Source: Rhabditophanes sp. KR3021
Taxonomy: Eukaryota; Nematoda; Chromadorea; Rhabditida; Alloionematidae
Direction: 5' to 3'
DNA: 64,000 nucleotides
Assembly: GCA_963281155.1 (NCBI GenBank)
Contig: CAUJLY010000006.1
Location: forward strand, 930,001-994,000
Position numbers and translations under genes: made by a program. Of the stretch, positions 1 through 12,423 are shown piece after piece (positions within the stretch are counted from its first letter, which is position 1; the number at the start of each line of letters is the position of its first letter). The notes under the pieces are model-generated. The model had not been told where the DNA came from. It did not search any database and saw nothing but the letters and a program-made list of their open reading frames with translations.

Positions 1-34
1 TTATGAGTCGTGGGTTCGAACCCCACTTGCGGTA
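1..34 (+). tRNA. tRNA, 3' part only (cut by window edge)
   Basis: The window opens inside a tRNA. The T-arm is visible as stem GTGGG (10-14), loop TTCGAAC and stem CCCAC (22-26). It is followed by the 3' acceptor strand TTGCGGT and discriminator A. A T6 run at 38-43 is a normal Pol III terminator. The anticodon lies outside the window, so the amino acid cannot be named; the missing 5' acceptor strand should read ACCGCAA. Confidence 0.85.
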
Positions 35-872
35 AACTTTTTTGTATTAATTAAAAATAACTATTCTATGGTGGAGAGCAATATTTAATCCGATTTATGT
101 AATTGTTTTATAAGTTCGCATGAGTAAAATAGAAATTTTGTTATTTTATTATTTACAATTAATCTTGGTAAATATATTTTGATGTTAAGAAGGAGATTGA
201 AGAATCAATTTCGTACTAACTTATCTCTTTCTAACAAAACGTAAATATTTTTGTAAATGCAAAAGCTTGAAAATAAAGCAATTTTGATTAAAATGCCACA
301 ACCTGCTTACTTCTTGATTGGCCAAATTCATTTTATTTCTTCATTGTATCCTCATGACCATTTTTTATAAATAAAGTACATATTTATGTGACGTTAACAA
401 ACAACCTTTTGAATATTAAAATGACACCAACCAAATAAGCATTCATGTAATATGTCAAAAATAATTATGTCATTTTAATCCTTGTTATTTTATATGTTTT
501 ATTCACGATACTTGCTTCATTTTAAATATAAAGTCATATTACATTATTTTAGTCGCTTCCTATTATTTATTGGCTTGGTTAAGTAACGATCATATAAAAG
601 ATATACGCCATCCGATAAAAGTAATTGCCAAAGTTACTAATCGCAGTCTCACATATGTATATCTACATACTTACCATTGTTGTTTTTCTGCACTCACACT
701 TTTAAACGACTTTTGAAATAAAAACAAACTTTGTTTTTTAGGTATAATCAAGATATCTATTTATGAATTTAAACTAAACATACATACAACACTATATATT
801 TTAATTGAATTTATTGTATTAAAATACTTCCCAAATTGCAAATGTTTGTATTTGTTATTGCAAACTAATATT
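35..872. other. intergenic, no gene seen
   Basis: AT-rich sequence between the tRNA and the first receptor gene. No reading frame with coding character, no structured RNA and no repeat was recognised. Confidence 0.5.
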
Positions 873-1790
873 ATGAACCAACTTCAAAATCAATCGTTGT
901 CTGTTACTAAATTCTTAGTAAACCTAGATGAAAACATTTATGTGAATGTTATTTTGTTGTCAACTGCCACAGTTGCAACTATTTTAATTCTAATAAAACT
1001 GTATATTGTGTTGTTTAAAAAAATATACAAACAATCTTTACTAAATTGCTTACATGCATATTTTGATATTACATCCTCTTTTCTGGCTATATTCAATTTC
1101 ATTATAAGTATCTTTAATATTCTGGTCATTTACAAAAATGATAACTTTATGAAACCTTATTGTTCTACGATAACAATTGTTAAAATATTTTTATTTGAAG
1201 CCTTTAAAGTATCCTATTTATTTGTTATTTTGAGTTTTGGGGTACTTTTGAGGTTTCCCATGCTATACAAATCTTTCGCAAATCGTATTAATATTCGAAT
1301 CATGGCAGCCCTATTAATAATAATTTGGTCAAGCATCGGAAGTTTGTTATTAAATTTCAAAGGAACTAGCAAACTACAATATGGGTGCGAAGAAAACAGT
1401 TTTATCTTGCAAGAATTTGAATATTACTCTATATCAATCACCGCAGTCACAATTGCCCTAGTAATACCTCAAGGAATTTACACCTACAAAAGTTTACACA
1501 TCATGAACGATCAAAAGAAAAGAAACTTAATGTATCTAATGAACTCATCCTCAATATCTTTCTTAATTCTATGGACTGCACCAAACATTATATTACTAAT
1601 TGCTCATCATCAAAAATGGTCAGCTCAATGTTTGAACCTAATATGTCATGTAATTGGCATATCTGTTAACTTGTACATTATTTACTCTTTTATATTGTCA
1701 ATACAAAATATTCGAGATGTAAAGGAGCATTTTTATAAAATTATACATCATCATTCATTAAGTACCAATCCTAAGGCTGTATTGGTATAG
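873..1790 (+). CDS. serpentine 7TM chemoreceptor, single exon
   Basis: A 305-residue multi-pass membrane protein with seven hydrophobic stretches. The open frame extends a few codons upstream from a TTG, but the first ATG (MNQLQNQS) is the likely start. It is clearly paralogous to the minus-strand gene at 46.0-47.0 kb. Shared features are a KQSL.NCL motif after TM1, the segment around FKV/FKI SYLF, a LLLNFKG/ALLIFKG stretch before TM5, and WTAPNIILLIA/WCSPNILIITA in TM6. Such proteins are taken to be ciliary membrane chemosensory GPCRs; ligand and exact C. elegans family (sr-) are not recognisable by eye. The coding part has no intron. Confidence 0.8.
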   Translation: MNQLQNQSLSVTKFLVNLDENIYVNVILLSTATVATILILIKLYIVLFKKIYKQSLLNCLHAYFDITSSFLAIFNFIISIFNILVIYKNDNFMKPYCSTITIVKIFLFEAFKVSYLFVILSFGVLLRFPMLYKSFANRINIRIMAALLIIIWSSIGSLLLNFKGTSKLQYGCEENSFILQEFEYYSISITAVTIALVIPQGIYTYKSLHIMNDQKKRNLMYLMNSSSISFLILWTAPNIILLIAHHQKWSAQCLNLICHVIGISVNLYIIYSFILSIQNIRDVKEHFYKIIHHHSLSTNPKAVLV

Positions 1791-2442
1791 GCTGGATATT
1801 TATTTTCATTATTAAAGACAATAAATTTTGATTATATGTATATTCGTACACTTTTATTTTGGAGAGAATATACATGAAAATAGTGTATACTCGCCCAAAA
1901 ATGTTTTCTCAATTTTAAAAAATAGAGCCAATGGACACTTAACTATTTTTTTAAATGGGGATCATGCTCTTATACAAATAAATTGCTTTGATATTAAAAG
2001 AATTAAGTTACATACTACTATTTTAATACTGCCTAACTCGCTCCACACTCTCATCCTTTAGATCGTTTCCTTTAATTGCTATTTAAACAGGGTGAATAAG
2101 GCTGATTATTCATTTAAGAAAAATAATTAAAGTTAAAGTAGGAAGCTGTAAGACTTAAATATTTTCTAATTCTTTATATGGCTCTTTGAGGAAGATCCTA
2201 AATATTTCCATCATTATTACTACCTTGAATCGGACCATTTGATATATAAAAATGTGGACTGTGTATAGTTATTTTGTTGACTACTTATTGTTTCGGCTAG
2301 TATAGTTTGCTGCAAAGTGTGGAAATAAATATTTGCCAAAAACTCATTAAATAGCATAAAGCAATTTCAAGTTTTGAGCGAATATGCATATTTTTTAAAA
2401 ATGTGCTAACGATAATTATACCTAAATTTTTAATTATTTTAG
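1791..2442. other. intergenic, no gene seen
   Basis: AT-rich. The short open stretch from 1828 has no ATG at its start and no recognisable content. Confidence 0.4.
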
Positions 2443-2598
2443 TTTCAAAAAAGCTGGGATGATTTGGATGGTAGATGCTTTATTAGAGCAAGATGTAATT
2501 CGAAAAATAAAGTGCTTGATCCGTTTAATAAAATTGTTTTATTGATTCCAATTAAAAACACGAATAAGATACAATTAATACCCTACTTTAAACTTTAA
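2443..2598 (+). pseudogene. possible orphan terminal exon
   Basis: After a good acceptor (TTAATTATTTTAG) an open frame of 51 codons reads F-Q-K-S-W-D-D-L-D-G-R-C and so on to a stop. Its residue composition looks like a real protein, but no upstream exon was found and the family is not recognised. It may be a relic of a secreted or transposon-derived gene. Confidence 0.2.
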
Positions 2599-3101
2599 TT
2601 TAAATATTAAAAAAGGAAAAAAGTTACTTACTCATTAAACGTAAAAGAAAACTTCCGTATTCATTTTCTTCAGTGTTAGACGCAATTACAAAAATAAGAT
2701 AGATGATCATCGGAATTCATGTAAAATTAATTTGATAAAGAAAATTTCATTTAATTTACTTACAGATAATTATAATTGGGTCCACCATCTGATAAAAAAT
2801 CATCCTTTTGAAGTCGTCATTAATGTTTATAATTTCTAAACGATAGAAGTCAGATAACTGTTTATTTATCGAATAATATCATGAATGCAAATATGCATAT
2901 TAATATCTTATGTGGCAAGCACTATCCAACAATTTCATTCGCCAAAAATGAAGTATATTCATCTTGAAATTCTGAATATTTTTTGTAGGTGTCAGAAGTA
3001 ATAGGACGTAACCATGGATGAGTATAAGGAAAACGTAAAAAAGTATAGATAGATTTTGATTAAAGTCTAAATAAATTATATTTCCAAGAAAATATTATTT
3101 A

Positions 3102-3564
3102 GCTTACAAAATTCATAGCCACTACGGCGACATTAGTAATGATACCATTTTTAATCTTATTAACATTTATATGAGCAAAAACAAGATAGACATCGAATGG
3201 TAAAACACGCATGGTATTTGTACTGGTTCAATTAGTAATCATTTTAAAAATTCACCTGAATTAAATGGTAGTTTTAATCTTGGTCTTGTTAATTTAAAAG
3301 AAAGATTAAATAATACACTATCAAATACTTTTAACTATAATATTTTTATTCACGAACTTGGACACAGTTTCGGGCCAAAACACATTAATGAAAACTTTGT
3401 AAATAATCAATTCACCATGTATCCTTATGGACAAACTTTTTACTATCCTAAATTAACAACATTTAGAAGCACAGCTACATCTATAATATGTCTAGAAGTA
3501 TTCATTATATTTTAAGTGAACTAATTATTAAATTCAACGATTCGTTAGACAAAGTGAATAATTA
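3102..3564 (+). pseudogene. decayed ADAM/reprolysin-like zinc metalloprotease fragment
   Basis: An open frame following an acceptor (ATTATTTAG) carries HELGHSFGPKH at about 3350-3382. This is the HExxHxxGxxH zinc-binding motif of metzincins; the residues around it (GICTG upstream, HELGHSFG) are closest to the ADAM/reprolysin pattern. The frame has a TAA after ...DIEW (about 3201), unless a 36-nt intron removes it. A frame change near 3465 is needed to reach a plausible Met-turn region (YNMSRS) and the final stop. No prodomain, signal peptide or C-terminal domains are present. Most likely a degraded fragment of a secreted or membrane protease gene. Confidence 0.5.
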
Positions 3565-3822
3565 AAGAAATTGTTTTGTATAAATAATATTATTATTATG
3601 AACTTACTTTATTTATCATAACCTCATACATATTTAATATTTATATATATAAATGCACAAATTAAGATCATTGTTTCATAAAATCACTGTTACACCTTAC
3701 TGTTTGATGAAAACAACTATTTAAGGATACTTTTCGTACATTATAAAAATTAAAACTCAAATTCCAATTGTCGTATACTTTAAAGTAATCTCTTCAATTT
3801 ATTTAGTTACTAACTACTAAAC

Positions 3823-4375
3823 ATGCAATATTATGCTATTTTGATAGGTCTATTCTTGATTTCTGTTCATGGAGAAGAGAATATTGTCTTTAATGGGAAA
3901 CATTATTCAAATGCTGTTGGTGATCCTGGGTGTGTGAAAAAAGTCTGACGCCTTTTATTGATGGCAATTTGTGAGTTTTGTATGGCACCAATGTATCTAG
4001 TAAGGTTTGTTCGGTTTACAAAGCTTTCGAAAAATGCTAAGAATCAATTGCTTGAAGTGACGCTTACGTTGATGTGTATAAGCTCATTTTTGGGGATGAA
4101 AAGAAAATCCGCAATACTCAAACTGACACAACCTGTCTAGATCTTGCCTTACTTAATATTGCGAAACGTATGTGTTTAATATTTATGTTAAGTTAATCTA
4201 ATCTAATATTGTATTTAAGAATGCGGCAATTCAAATGAACTATCAAGGAAAGTCAATAAATTGTTTAACAAAAGAATCCTCAAAAATAAGGCTCTTTTTC
4301 TTCCAAATCCAATTGCTTTAATTGAAAATTGTGGTGATATATGGTATAACTTAAAATATTTTCATGCTTGTGCCT
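3823..4375 (+). pseudogene. broken gene for a small secreted cysteine-containing protein
   Basis: ATG at 3823 starts a convincing signal peptide (MQYYAILIGLFLISVHG) followed by about 24 residues and a stop. Protein-like sequence with several Cys continues in other frames (for example around 4040-4170, ...TDTTCLDLALLNIA) with internal stops and at least two frame changes. A possible intron (about 4169-4220) leads to a last segment with ENCGDIWYN. The family is not recognised. Confidence 0.35.
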
Positions 4376-4399
4376 AGAAAGAACTTAATATTCAGTGCA

Positions 4400-5108
4400 A
4401 AAATACAGCAAATTAATTTGCTCGTTTCGTGATTAGCCCGTTCTACAAAAGTATTGGTCAATAAATAACAACCTAACCTTCTATAAAATATGCAATAGTT
4501 GAGAGCCCAAAATGTGTAAAACAGGTGCAGCGTAATTTCCGATGATTATACCACTAAATAATGGATAAAAGATAGATCTTAAGATTTGAACCATCTACTA
4601 GTTATTTAAAAAAAATTAGATGCGATTTTATATTGGAACACTTTCATAACCAAATTGCTAATAATTGTAAACAATATCTCATAAGTCCCGTTCAAAATAA
4701 ATTGAATATAGAAATAAAAAATATTATCTTTTGCTCTTCGTTTACTTTATATATTTGAACTCAGACAAATGATTGTAAAAATATACAGAATTATGGTAAT
4801 TACATCAAAGGTAATAACAAATGATTTCAGTATACTAGTAGCCATGTTGGACGTCAAATCAGAAATTTAAAAGCAGCAATATTAAATAATGCCAAACATA
4901 TATATAATTAATAATCAGATTGAAAAAAAAACTTTTAAATAATTATAAATTCTGCGAAGACAATTAATTATTAAACGTAAATTTATTGTAAGTAATTGAT
5001 TATTTTTTGTATATTGGAAAAGAAGTCGTTGAAAAGGTTAAAATTTGTGGAAAACATTACTTTATAATTAAAACATAGACAAAATATCCTGTAATGAAGG
5101 GCAATTTA
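4400..5108. other. intergenic, no gene seen
   Basis: AT-rich, many stops in all frames, no repeat recognised. Confidence 0.4.
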
Positions 5109-6083
5109 TTATAAAATGACAATGTTCTTCTGAGAAACAAGTGAAACTGTATTTGACACCGATTTAAAACAAAGAAAGTTGATAAAATCCTTCCTGATAC
5201 ACTTGCTCATTCCAAGAACTAGATACGGATGAGCATTTGTAACAAGAGTCGTTAGAAAATGAGTATTTGTGAGTATCCAAGATCTTAAATCATCATTTTC
5301 GTTTAAAATTGCATATAATTTTGTTACATGATACAATGCCACAGAAATCATCATAATAGAAACTATAGTTGAATATATCATATAAAACTTAATCCTTCTA
5401 AGTGGCAATACATTTTTTGTTTTAAAATTTTTGATGTTTGTAACATTTTTTATGTTCAAATATAGACCTGTTAAAGCACAAATAGAACAGATAATCGTTA
5501 TAATAATACTATTTTGCAAAGGAACGCGTTTTGGTACTGAGACGATTAGAAAAGAACTTTGAGATTCAAAATATTTTAGTTCTACTTCTTCATTTACTAA
5601 ATAACAGAAGGGAGCAAAGGATAATAGAATTTGTAATAAAATAGTAGACAAGGTGAATTTGAGTCCTGTAATCTTAAATGAAATAATTAGATGCAAGCAC
5701 GTTAATTAATTTCTTACTTTTTTGAATTGGATTGGATTATTCAAACACAAGAATCTGTTGAAAATAATGACAAGATTGCCAATTATAATTCCAGAAAAAG
5801 CAGGAAAATACAAAATAGTGAGCACTTTGGGAATCCAATAATTATCTCTATATAATTGCTCCACAACTTTGTATTTTATCACTCTGACACCTAGATAATT
5901 TATGATACAAAATAATATATCAAAAAAAGCCTGTGTAATAAACAAACAATAAAAATAAGCAATAGCATCTTTAATTTTTAATCTTCTTTTAATATTTGCT
6001 GCCATACTTAAGATAACTAATATGTATAACCAAAATGTAATGAAATCAAATATTGGAAACAATATATCACTTAATAAATACAT
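5109..6083 (-). CDS. serpentine receptor, srg/srv-like
   Basis: Two exons, 6083-5718 and 5672-5109, joined in phase 0 by a 45-nt intron (GTAAGA...CATTTAAG), giving 309 residues. The open frame runs upstream from a TTG, but the first ATG (MYLLSDIL) is chosen. Seven hydrophobic segments are visible. TM3 ends in IFNRFLCLNNPIQF, an NRF...P arrangement that replaces the rhodopsin DRY motif in srg/srv-type nematode receptors, as in the 30.6 kb gene (NRYSAICHP). Predicted chemosensory GPCR, ligand unknown. The coding frame is intact. Confidence 0.75.
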
Positions 6084-7238
6084 CACCAACTTTTTTAAAA
6101 ATTAGTTTTGTTTCCTTTTAAATATTTTTACAATAAGTCAAGTGTTCAAAAGTATTTATTAAAAGGGACAATTAAAAGAAATACAATTAATAACGCGTAA
6201 ATATGGGAACGTATGCCAACCTTCATAACTTTTGCCTTTGCACTCAAGCAATGTTCAGATATGACATTTATTTTTAATAAAAACAGTAATTATAATACGG
6301 CAAATTTGAAAATATCATAATTAAAATTACGAAAAGTAAAAAACATCATGATTAATCAGAGATATATAAATGTCAAAGATGCTTTTGACTTTTATCTAAA
6401 TTATATAGATTAAATGGTAAACGTTATGTCTATAAGGCCAATTAATGGAAGAATAAAAGTACAATTTAGTTCCATAATGTTTAAAACACAATTACAGGGA
6501 GGGGGAGCATATTAATGCGGAAATTTTTTTAAAGTGATCATGGCTTGCAGGCAGGTGTATGTTAAGGCTAAAAAATTGCATAGACTAAATCCAGTCATGG
6601 ACTATTGCTGTTTAAATTTTTATGTTCATTTTTTGTAAATCAAGAATTTCTATTAAACTTGATTGAGGTAAAGCTTTTTTCTTATTTAAATTTAATTTGT
6701 TAGCTATTTAAAGGCAATAGAAAGTGATGAATTCATTTCTAAATCCTTTGCTCATAAACAACATGAAATAGAGAGTTATGCTTGTAATTGATGAACATAT
6801 ATAATGAGTTAAAGCTGTAGATGTGCCCTTTAGGTCATCTAGTTTAGCTATTGTCGCGTAATATTTTATACTTTGATGGGCAGTGGCAAAAATTAGTGCA
6901 ATTAAAAAAAGTAATCAAAATCCAAAATAAATTTAATTCTGTTGACTGGTAAAAGCTTCCTTTATTTAATTATATTATACTTGAAACAACTAATTATATT
7001 CATGACAAGACCATATATACTAGATATTATTGCCACCATTGTCATTATTAAACTATTCTGCTAGGCGAATGTTGATGGTGAAGATGTTACTAGCTCATAT
7101 TCTGTTTAGGTATTAAAAATATTTTGGTATTGAGTGGTTTCTATAAATGATATTTTGTTTATCTGAAGCTTTTACTTATTAGTTTTAATATGTGTCATAA
7201 ATCAGTTTTTTAAACAGTGAAAAACTGATTGGCACATT
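6084..7238. other. intergenic, no gene seen
   Basis: About 1.1 kb of AT-rich sequence. No coding stretch, RNA gene or repeat recognised. Confidence 0.4.
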
Positions 7239-8206
7239 TTGATATATTTCTCTTGTTCAGGCAAGAGACTTTTTAGAGATCACACAAGCAAATATCAAGT
7301 GATTGTGAAAGCCTCTGTTCCTCAAAACAATAATGTTATATCAAATTTTCATCATCAAAACAATTCCTTAACAAAGTTTCTTCCTATTAAACTTGTGCAA
7401 AAGGAAAAAAAACTTTACCGGTAAAATTGCTGGATTTGTAATAGATGGAGGTGTTTTCTTTCGTATGACTGAATCTATCCTTTTCCAAAAACTTTTGCAA
7501 AGTATATTCAATTCTGGGTAAGCATATTTCATTACTAACTTAGTATCCTTTAAATTTAGAGCTTTAAGAGCAATTCCAATTACTAAAAACATTGCAAACT
7601 TCCCTCCCAGATAAACAGTAAAAGAACACAGAATAGAAGTGTCCTAGATCACTATTGCTAAGAATTTAGAAGCTGTTCGAAAGTCCATTGATGCCAACGG
7701 AGAAGCTATTGTTGTTGACTATGGAAAATAAATCTTTGATTTTATTTCGATTGTCTGTCACTACTTTAGGAATACGGATGAATAATGTTATGTTGAATTG
7801 CTACAGGTTCCTTAAATCACCCTCCGATTCAAAAATGTATGGATTGAAATGGTCGAGAGCGTTGGGTTATTCAGATTAACAGAAGAGGAACTTAATGAGT
7901 TAACAGGAGTTTGTGATGAAGGAGCCAATATCATAAGATTTTTAACTGACATCTTGATTGTAAATAATTTTATGAATTACTTATCTTTTTTAAAAATAAA
8001 TACCTTTAATTACATTGTGTATTTATTGCAATATCAATGGTTGTCCTTTTAATAAATCTACTTCTGGTTCTACCGGTAATAATTTAAGTGCCGCCGAAAA
8101 TGCCACAATCACTGCTGAAACAGTTGCTAAAGCTGCTGTCTGTACTGCCAGAACTGCAGCGGGTGTTTATGCTTGTCCTACCGAAAATGCAAATGTGTGT
8201 GATTAA
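7239..8206 (+). pseudogene. run of decayed coding fragments, family unknown
   Basis: Protein-like stretches appear in changing frames with internal stops. Examples are FTGKIAGFVIDGG (about 7418-7510), VRKSIDANGEAIVVDYGK (about 7675-7730), and WIEMVESVGLFRLTEEELNE with a following 30 residues (about 7840-7965). The last piece, 8015-8206, is more GC-rich and Cys-containing (NGCPF...VCTARTAAGVYACP) and could be a terminal exon of a secreted protein. No single intact gene can be assembled and no family is recognised. Confidence 0.25.
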
Positions 8207-8621
8207 AAAAATTCAAGTTTAATATCCATATCATTTGCTTATAATTTAAGCACAAATTCCATAAATTAGTCTGTAACTTTTTTTTGTAAATTATGTTAAT
8301 TCCTCACATAAGTGCTAGAAAAGAGATATTCAAAATCTGCAAAATCATTTGGGCACATCGATCTATTCCTTTAAACAAAATGAGTGGAAATTTGAAAAAA
8401 GTATTTAGACTCGAGGGCCGAGGTTATAATGCCAATAACTTTGACTTTTTCCAGAGTCGTTCTGGGAATGTGTTTCAAGTTGGATGTTTGGAAAAAGTGT
8501 TACACCATTTAGTAAAGCTGGAAAAACTTAGTCTAATGACATAAACAAAATCAGGAATCAATTGGTTCGGTGTGGAAGTTTAGATCGGATTTAAAGACCT
8601 GATTTGGCACTCTTAGAATAT

Positions 8622-8694
8622 GCCTCCCTAGCTCAATTGGTAGAGCGTTAGACTTTTAATCTAACGGTCGCGGGTTCGAGCCCCGCGGGGGGCT
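8622..8694 (+). tRNA. tRNA-Lys (anticodon TTT)
   Basis: Complete cloverleaf of 73 nt. Acceptor GCCTCCC pairs with GGGGGGC (one G-U). The D-arm contains AGCTCAATTGGTAGAGC. The anticodon stem TTAGA/TCTAA encloses loop CTTTTAA with anticodon TTT at 8655-8657. The T-arm is GCGGG-TTCGAGC-CCCGC. No intron. A short T run follows just downstream (8699-8704) as the Pol III terminator. Confidence 0.97.
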
Positions 8695-10012
8695 TATGTT
8701 TTTGTTTAGATTAATAATCAAGATCATCTAATCCAATCTATTTGATCCTTTTTAAATTAGATTTCACAAGTGCTTTAAATATCGCTATTTTTAATCACAA
8801 GCTTAAACGTACTTTTTAATGACAAAATAAATTCATAGTCTTACTGTATGTGAGTTGTTATGTATATCAGCCAGATCAATTAAAATCATTAAAGTATTAG
8901 TTAAGATGGCAGCAAATGTTTGTATGCCTTGAAGTTGAGCCATTTCCAGGGTACCAACATTAGTATTTTACCAATGTTTTGATTCATTTGCTGCTCATCA
9001 AATTATACAATTTTGATTCCATATGCTAACATTTTAAGATATGAAACTCGTGTTCCAATAAATGTTTATTTCTTTAAAAAATGTACAGACTTAAATTTTC
9101 GCCATTTAACAGCACCAAGGAATCAGATATTTAAGATATGTTTGAAGACTCAGAGAAATATCTTACTCTTATGCACATACTTTAAATCGAATAAATCATT
9201 TATCTCAAAAATTACCTGCTTTATTTGTTCTGTCTTCAAAATGAATATTTGCCCATACTTGATCCTTTTAACAAAGTGTGCTCATTCGTTCTCAAGCTCC
9301 TTGTCAATTTTAATATTGGTCTCAAGCACTTTATCAATCTAATTAATAATCTATTTTGTTTTAAAAAACTAATATGATCAACAGTAAATGAAAATAAAAA
9401 TAAACGAAAAGAGATATAAATAATCAAAGTACAAATAGAAAAACATTGTTACAAAATCATTTAAAAAACAACAACTTGTTTTTCTGTTCATTCAACAATT
9501 TACTAATTTAATGTCCTTAAAAATAAACATTTTTCATTTATATCTCCAATGATATTTGAATAATCGCCTGAGTAAAAGTGATAGTATTATTAATCTCATC
9601 CTTTTTTGTCGATAAAAACAAATATATACGATGAAATGGATTCATTTTCATTTGCATTTTATCAATCATTACAAAAACTTCATAGATAAATGTTCATATA
9701 TCCTGAAAGTAGCAAAAAATGCTAGTGTTGATGCAAGGAATGAAAAAGGAACAAAAAAAGAACTTGATAAATGAAACTTCATACATCCATTGACTATTTC
9801 TTAGATAAAAAGAATGAAAAAGGAACAAAGAAGGAACGAAATTTAAACTATCATCCAAATAAACAACAAATCTACCTTGCGTCTTGATAATGCTGTCATT
9901 TTCTTAATCAATCTTGCAATGATTAAATAGATAGTGCAACAAGTTATTATTTTGATTGTTCATTTAAGGGTAGTTAAAGCATAAATTTGTGTCATTCGAG
10001 TCAATAACAATT
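8695..10012. other. intergenic with a short direct repeat
   Basis: No gene recognised. An imperfect 26-bp direct repeat (GAATGAAAAAGGAACAAA...GAAC) occurs at about 9739 and again at about 9813. The remaining sequence is AT-rich with frequent stops. Confidence 0.45.
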
Positions 10013-11636
10013 ATGGCTGTGTTGGCTTTTGTTTTATTTATTACGCTCTTTTTGTTTTATGATCTGTACTGGAAACGAAGAAATTTACCTGCCGGTCCAA
10101 TGCCGTGGCCAGTCATTGGAAATTTGTTTGACATATCGTGGTATTCTCCGGGCTATCAAGCTTTTATTAATTGGAAAAACCAGGTAGGTTATAAATAATA
10201 ATGTGATTATATTTAAATATCATTTAGTATGGGCCAATTTACACTTTCTGGCAGGGCAGTATTCCTGTAGTATCATTCTGTGACTATGAAACAATGAATG
10301 AAGCTTTTGTCAAACAAGGCGATGCTTTTTCATCACGCCAATTGTTTAAAGAATTTAATCAAGATTTGAAGAAAGGATTCACTGGCATGTTCAACGCTAG
10401 AAATGATTTATGGCAGCCTACAAGAAGATTTAGTTTGCATACATTTAGAAATTTAGGCTTTGGGAAGTCTATTTTGGAAGAAAAGGTCATAAATGAAACT
10501 GTTCGTTTAATAGGAAATATTAAAGCTGAAAAGGGTCATGCTAATATTATTACGCATATAAATGTCTGTGTGGGCAGTATTATTAATCTTCTTTTGTTTA
10601 ATTACAATTTTAATGATGAAAGAATTGTTGAATTTGAAACACTCAAAAAAATATTAAGAGAACAAGTTAGATTAATTCAGTCTCCTTTACACCTGATGCT
10701 AATTCCTCAATACAAATATGTAAAACATATTCCGATATTAAAAGGAGTAATGAGCGAGTTTTTCACTTCACAAAACGCGTTGAATGACTTTTTCGGAAGA
10801 CAAATTGAGGAACATATTGCAACACATCAACCAGATTCGTATGAAGAACCAAAAGATTTTGTAAGTGCCTTTTTGAAAGAAATGTATAAGGACGAAAAAG
10901 AAAATGTTGTGAATTCAGACTTTAACATAAATCAGTGTCTATCTCTCGTTAATGACATTTGGGCAGCAGGCATGGACACAACAAGTATAACTATGCTATT
11001 CCTTATTATTTATCTGCAACACAATACTGAAGCACAAGATAAACTTCATGCTGAACTTGATCGTGTAATAGGTTCTGATCGAATTATTACGACAGCTGAT
11101 AAAAATGACTTGATTTATACGCAAGCTGTCATTAATGTAAGTCAACTTTAGGATTTGTTTATAATAATAAAGTTACAGGAGGTTCAAAGAGTTGCTAATT
11201 TACTCCCATCAAATGTACCACATTTAACGACTAAAGATTGTGTTGTCATGAACCACAAAATACCCAAAAATACGACTGTAATTGCACAAATTAGTTGTAT
11301 GCTTTATGATGAAAAGGTATTCCCCAATCCAAAGCAGTTTATTCCTGAACGTTGGATAGATGAAGAAGGCAAACTTAAAAAATTTAATGAATTTATGCCA
11401 TTTGGAATTGGGAAAAGACAGTGTTTAGGTAAAGTTATGGCTTGTAAATATTTGATAATAATATTTCAGGCGAATCACTTAGCAAGATGGAGCTTTTTGT
11501 TGTAGTAGCTAATTTATATAATAACTTCAAGTTCGTTTCAACTGATCCAAACGGTAAACCCCCCAGTACAGTGCAAAAACCTGGAATTGTTGTTTCACCT
11601 GAATACTTTACAGTTAAAGCTATAAGTCGTTACTAG
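10013..11636 (+). CDS. cytochrome P450, CYP2-like, microsomal
   Basis: Four exons (10013-10183, 10228-11136, 11179-11428, 11470-11636) give 498 residues, normal for a microsomal P450. The start is the ATG of MAVLAFVLF; a longer frame begins only at a GTG. Order: N-terminal membrane anchor, proline hinge [14 protein letters not shown]-helix oxygen-activation motif AGMDTTS (about 304-310), ExxR as EVQR (361-364), PERW, and the heme loop [10 protein letters not shown] with thiolate Cys442. Expected to act on the cytosolic face of the ER as an NADPH-dependent monooxygenase of lipids or xenobiotics; substrate unknown. All introns are 41-44 nt. AATAAA follows at about 11653. Intact. Confidence 0.93.
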
Positions 11637-12423
11637 TCCAAATATTATTCCTAAATAAATGTTATTTTTATTATTTTTTATTATTTAAATACCTTGATTA
11701 GAAACGGTCGAATAATGATAACATTTTATAACTAGCCAATTAATCATATTAAATTGAAATATTAACGTCATTTTTGTAAAAACAAATATCACACATACTC
11801 AAGATTATTGTCTAACAATTCTTGAGTTGTGTGCGGATACAAATATGAATTCCAATAACTGTTAATAATTTGCATTCATCAAAGTATTTTTTGAGACGGT
11901 AGAGTTTTTAAACAAAATTATAGTAATTAAGCTCAAGAAGATTGAAAGTATCTGTTTATAGAATAAAGGAATCTGATCAAACTTACTCTTTACCCAATGT
12001 TATCTAGTTATGAATAGAATGATTTTATCTAAATAAAAAGTAAACATATTTTCTAATAGAATACAATTTTTTAGAGTCTTTTAATTACTTTACAAACTAA
12101 TAAAGATTAGTAGCATTTATTAGTTTGATGAGCACCAAGCAAAAAGAATTTTGAGGGACAACTTTCTTGTCAAATAGGTACTTAAATATTTACTAAACTC
12201 ATGATTGTATACAATTATTTTAAATTTGATGTTTTGTCCCAAACATACATTTTCTGATAGTTTATGATGAATCATTTTTTAATCTTTCTAAAGTGAAAGT
12301 TCAGTGTATAAGTCAAACTAGTAAATAATGAATGACAATTTAATAACTAATCTTGGAAACTCAGCCATAACATGAGTACATTTGAATAATTTTAAATACA
12401 ATTAACCCATACACACAAAAAAG
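11637..12423. other. intergenic, no gene seen
   Basis: AT-rich spacer between the P450 and the next receptor; nothing recognised. Confidence 0.45.
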
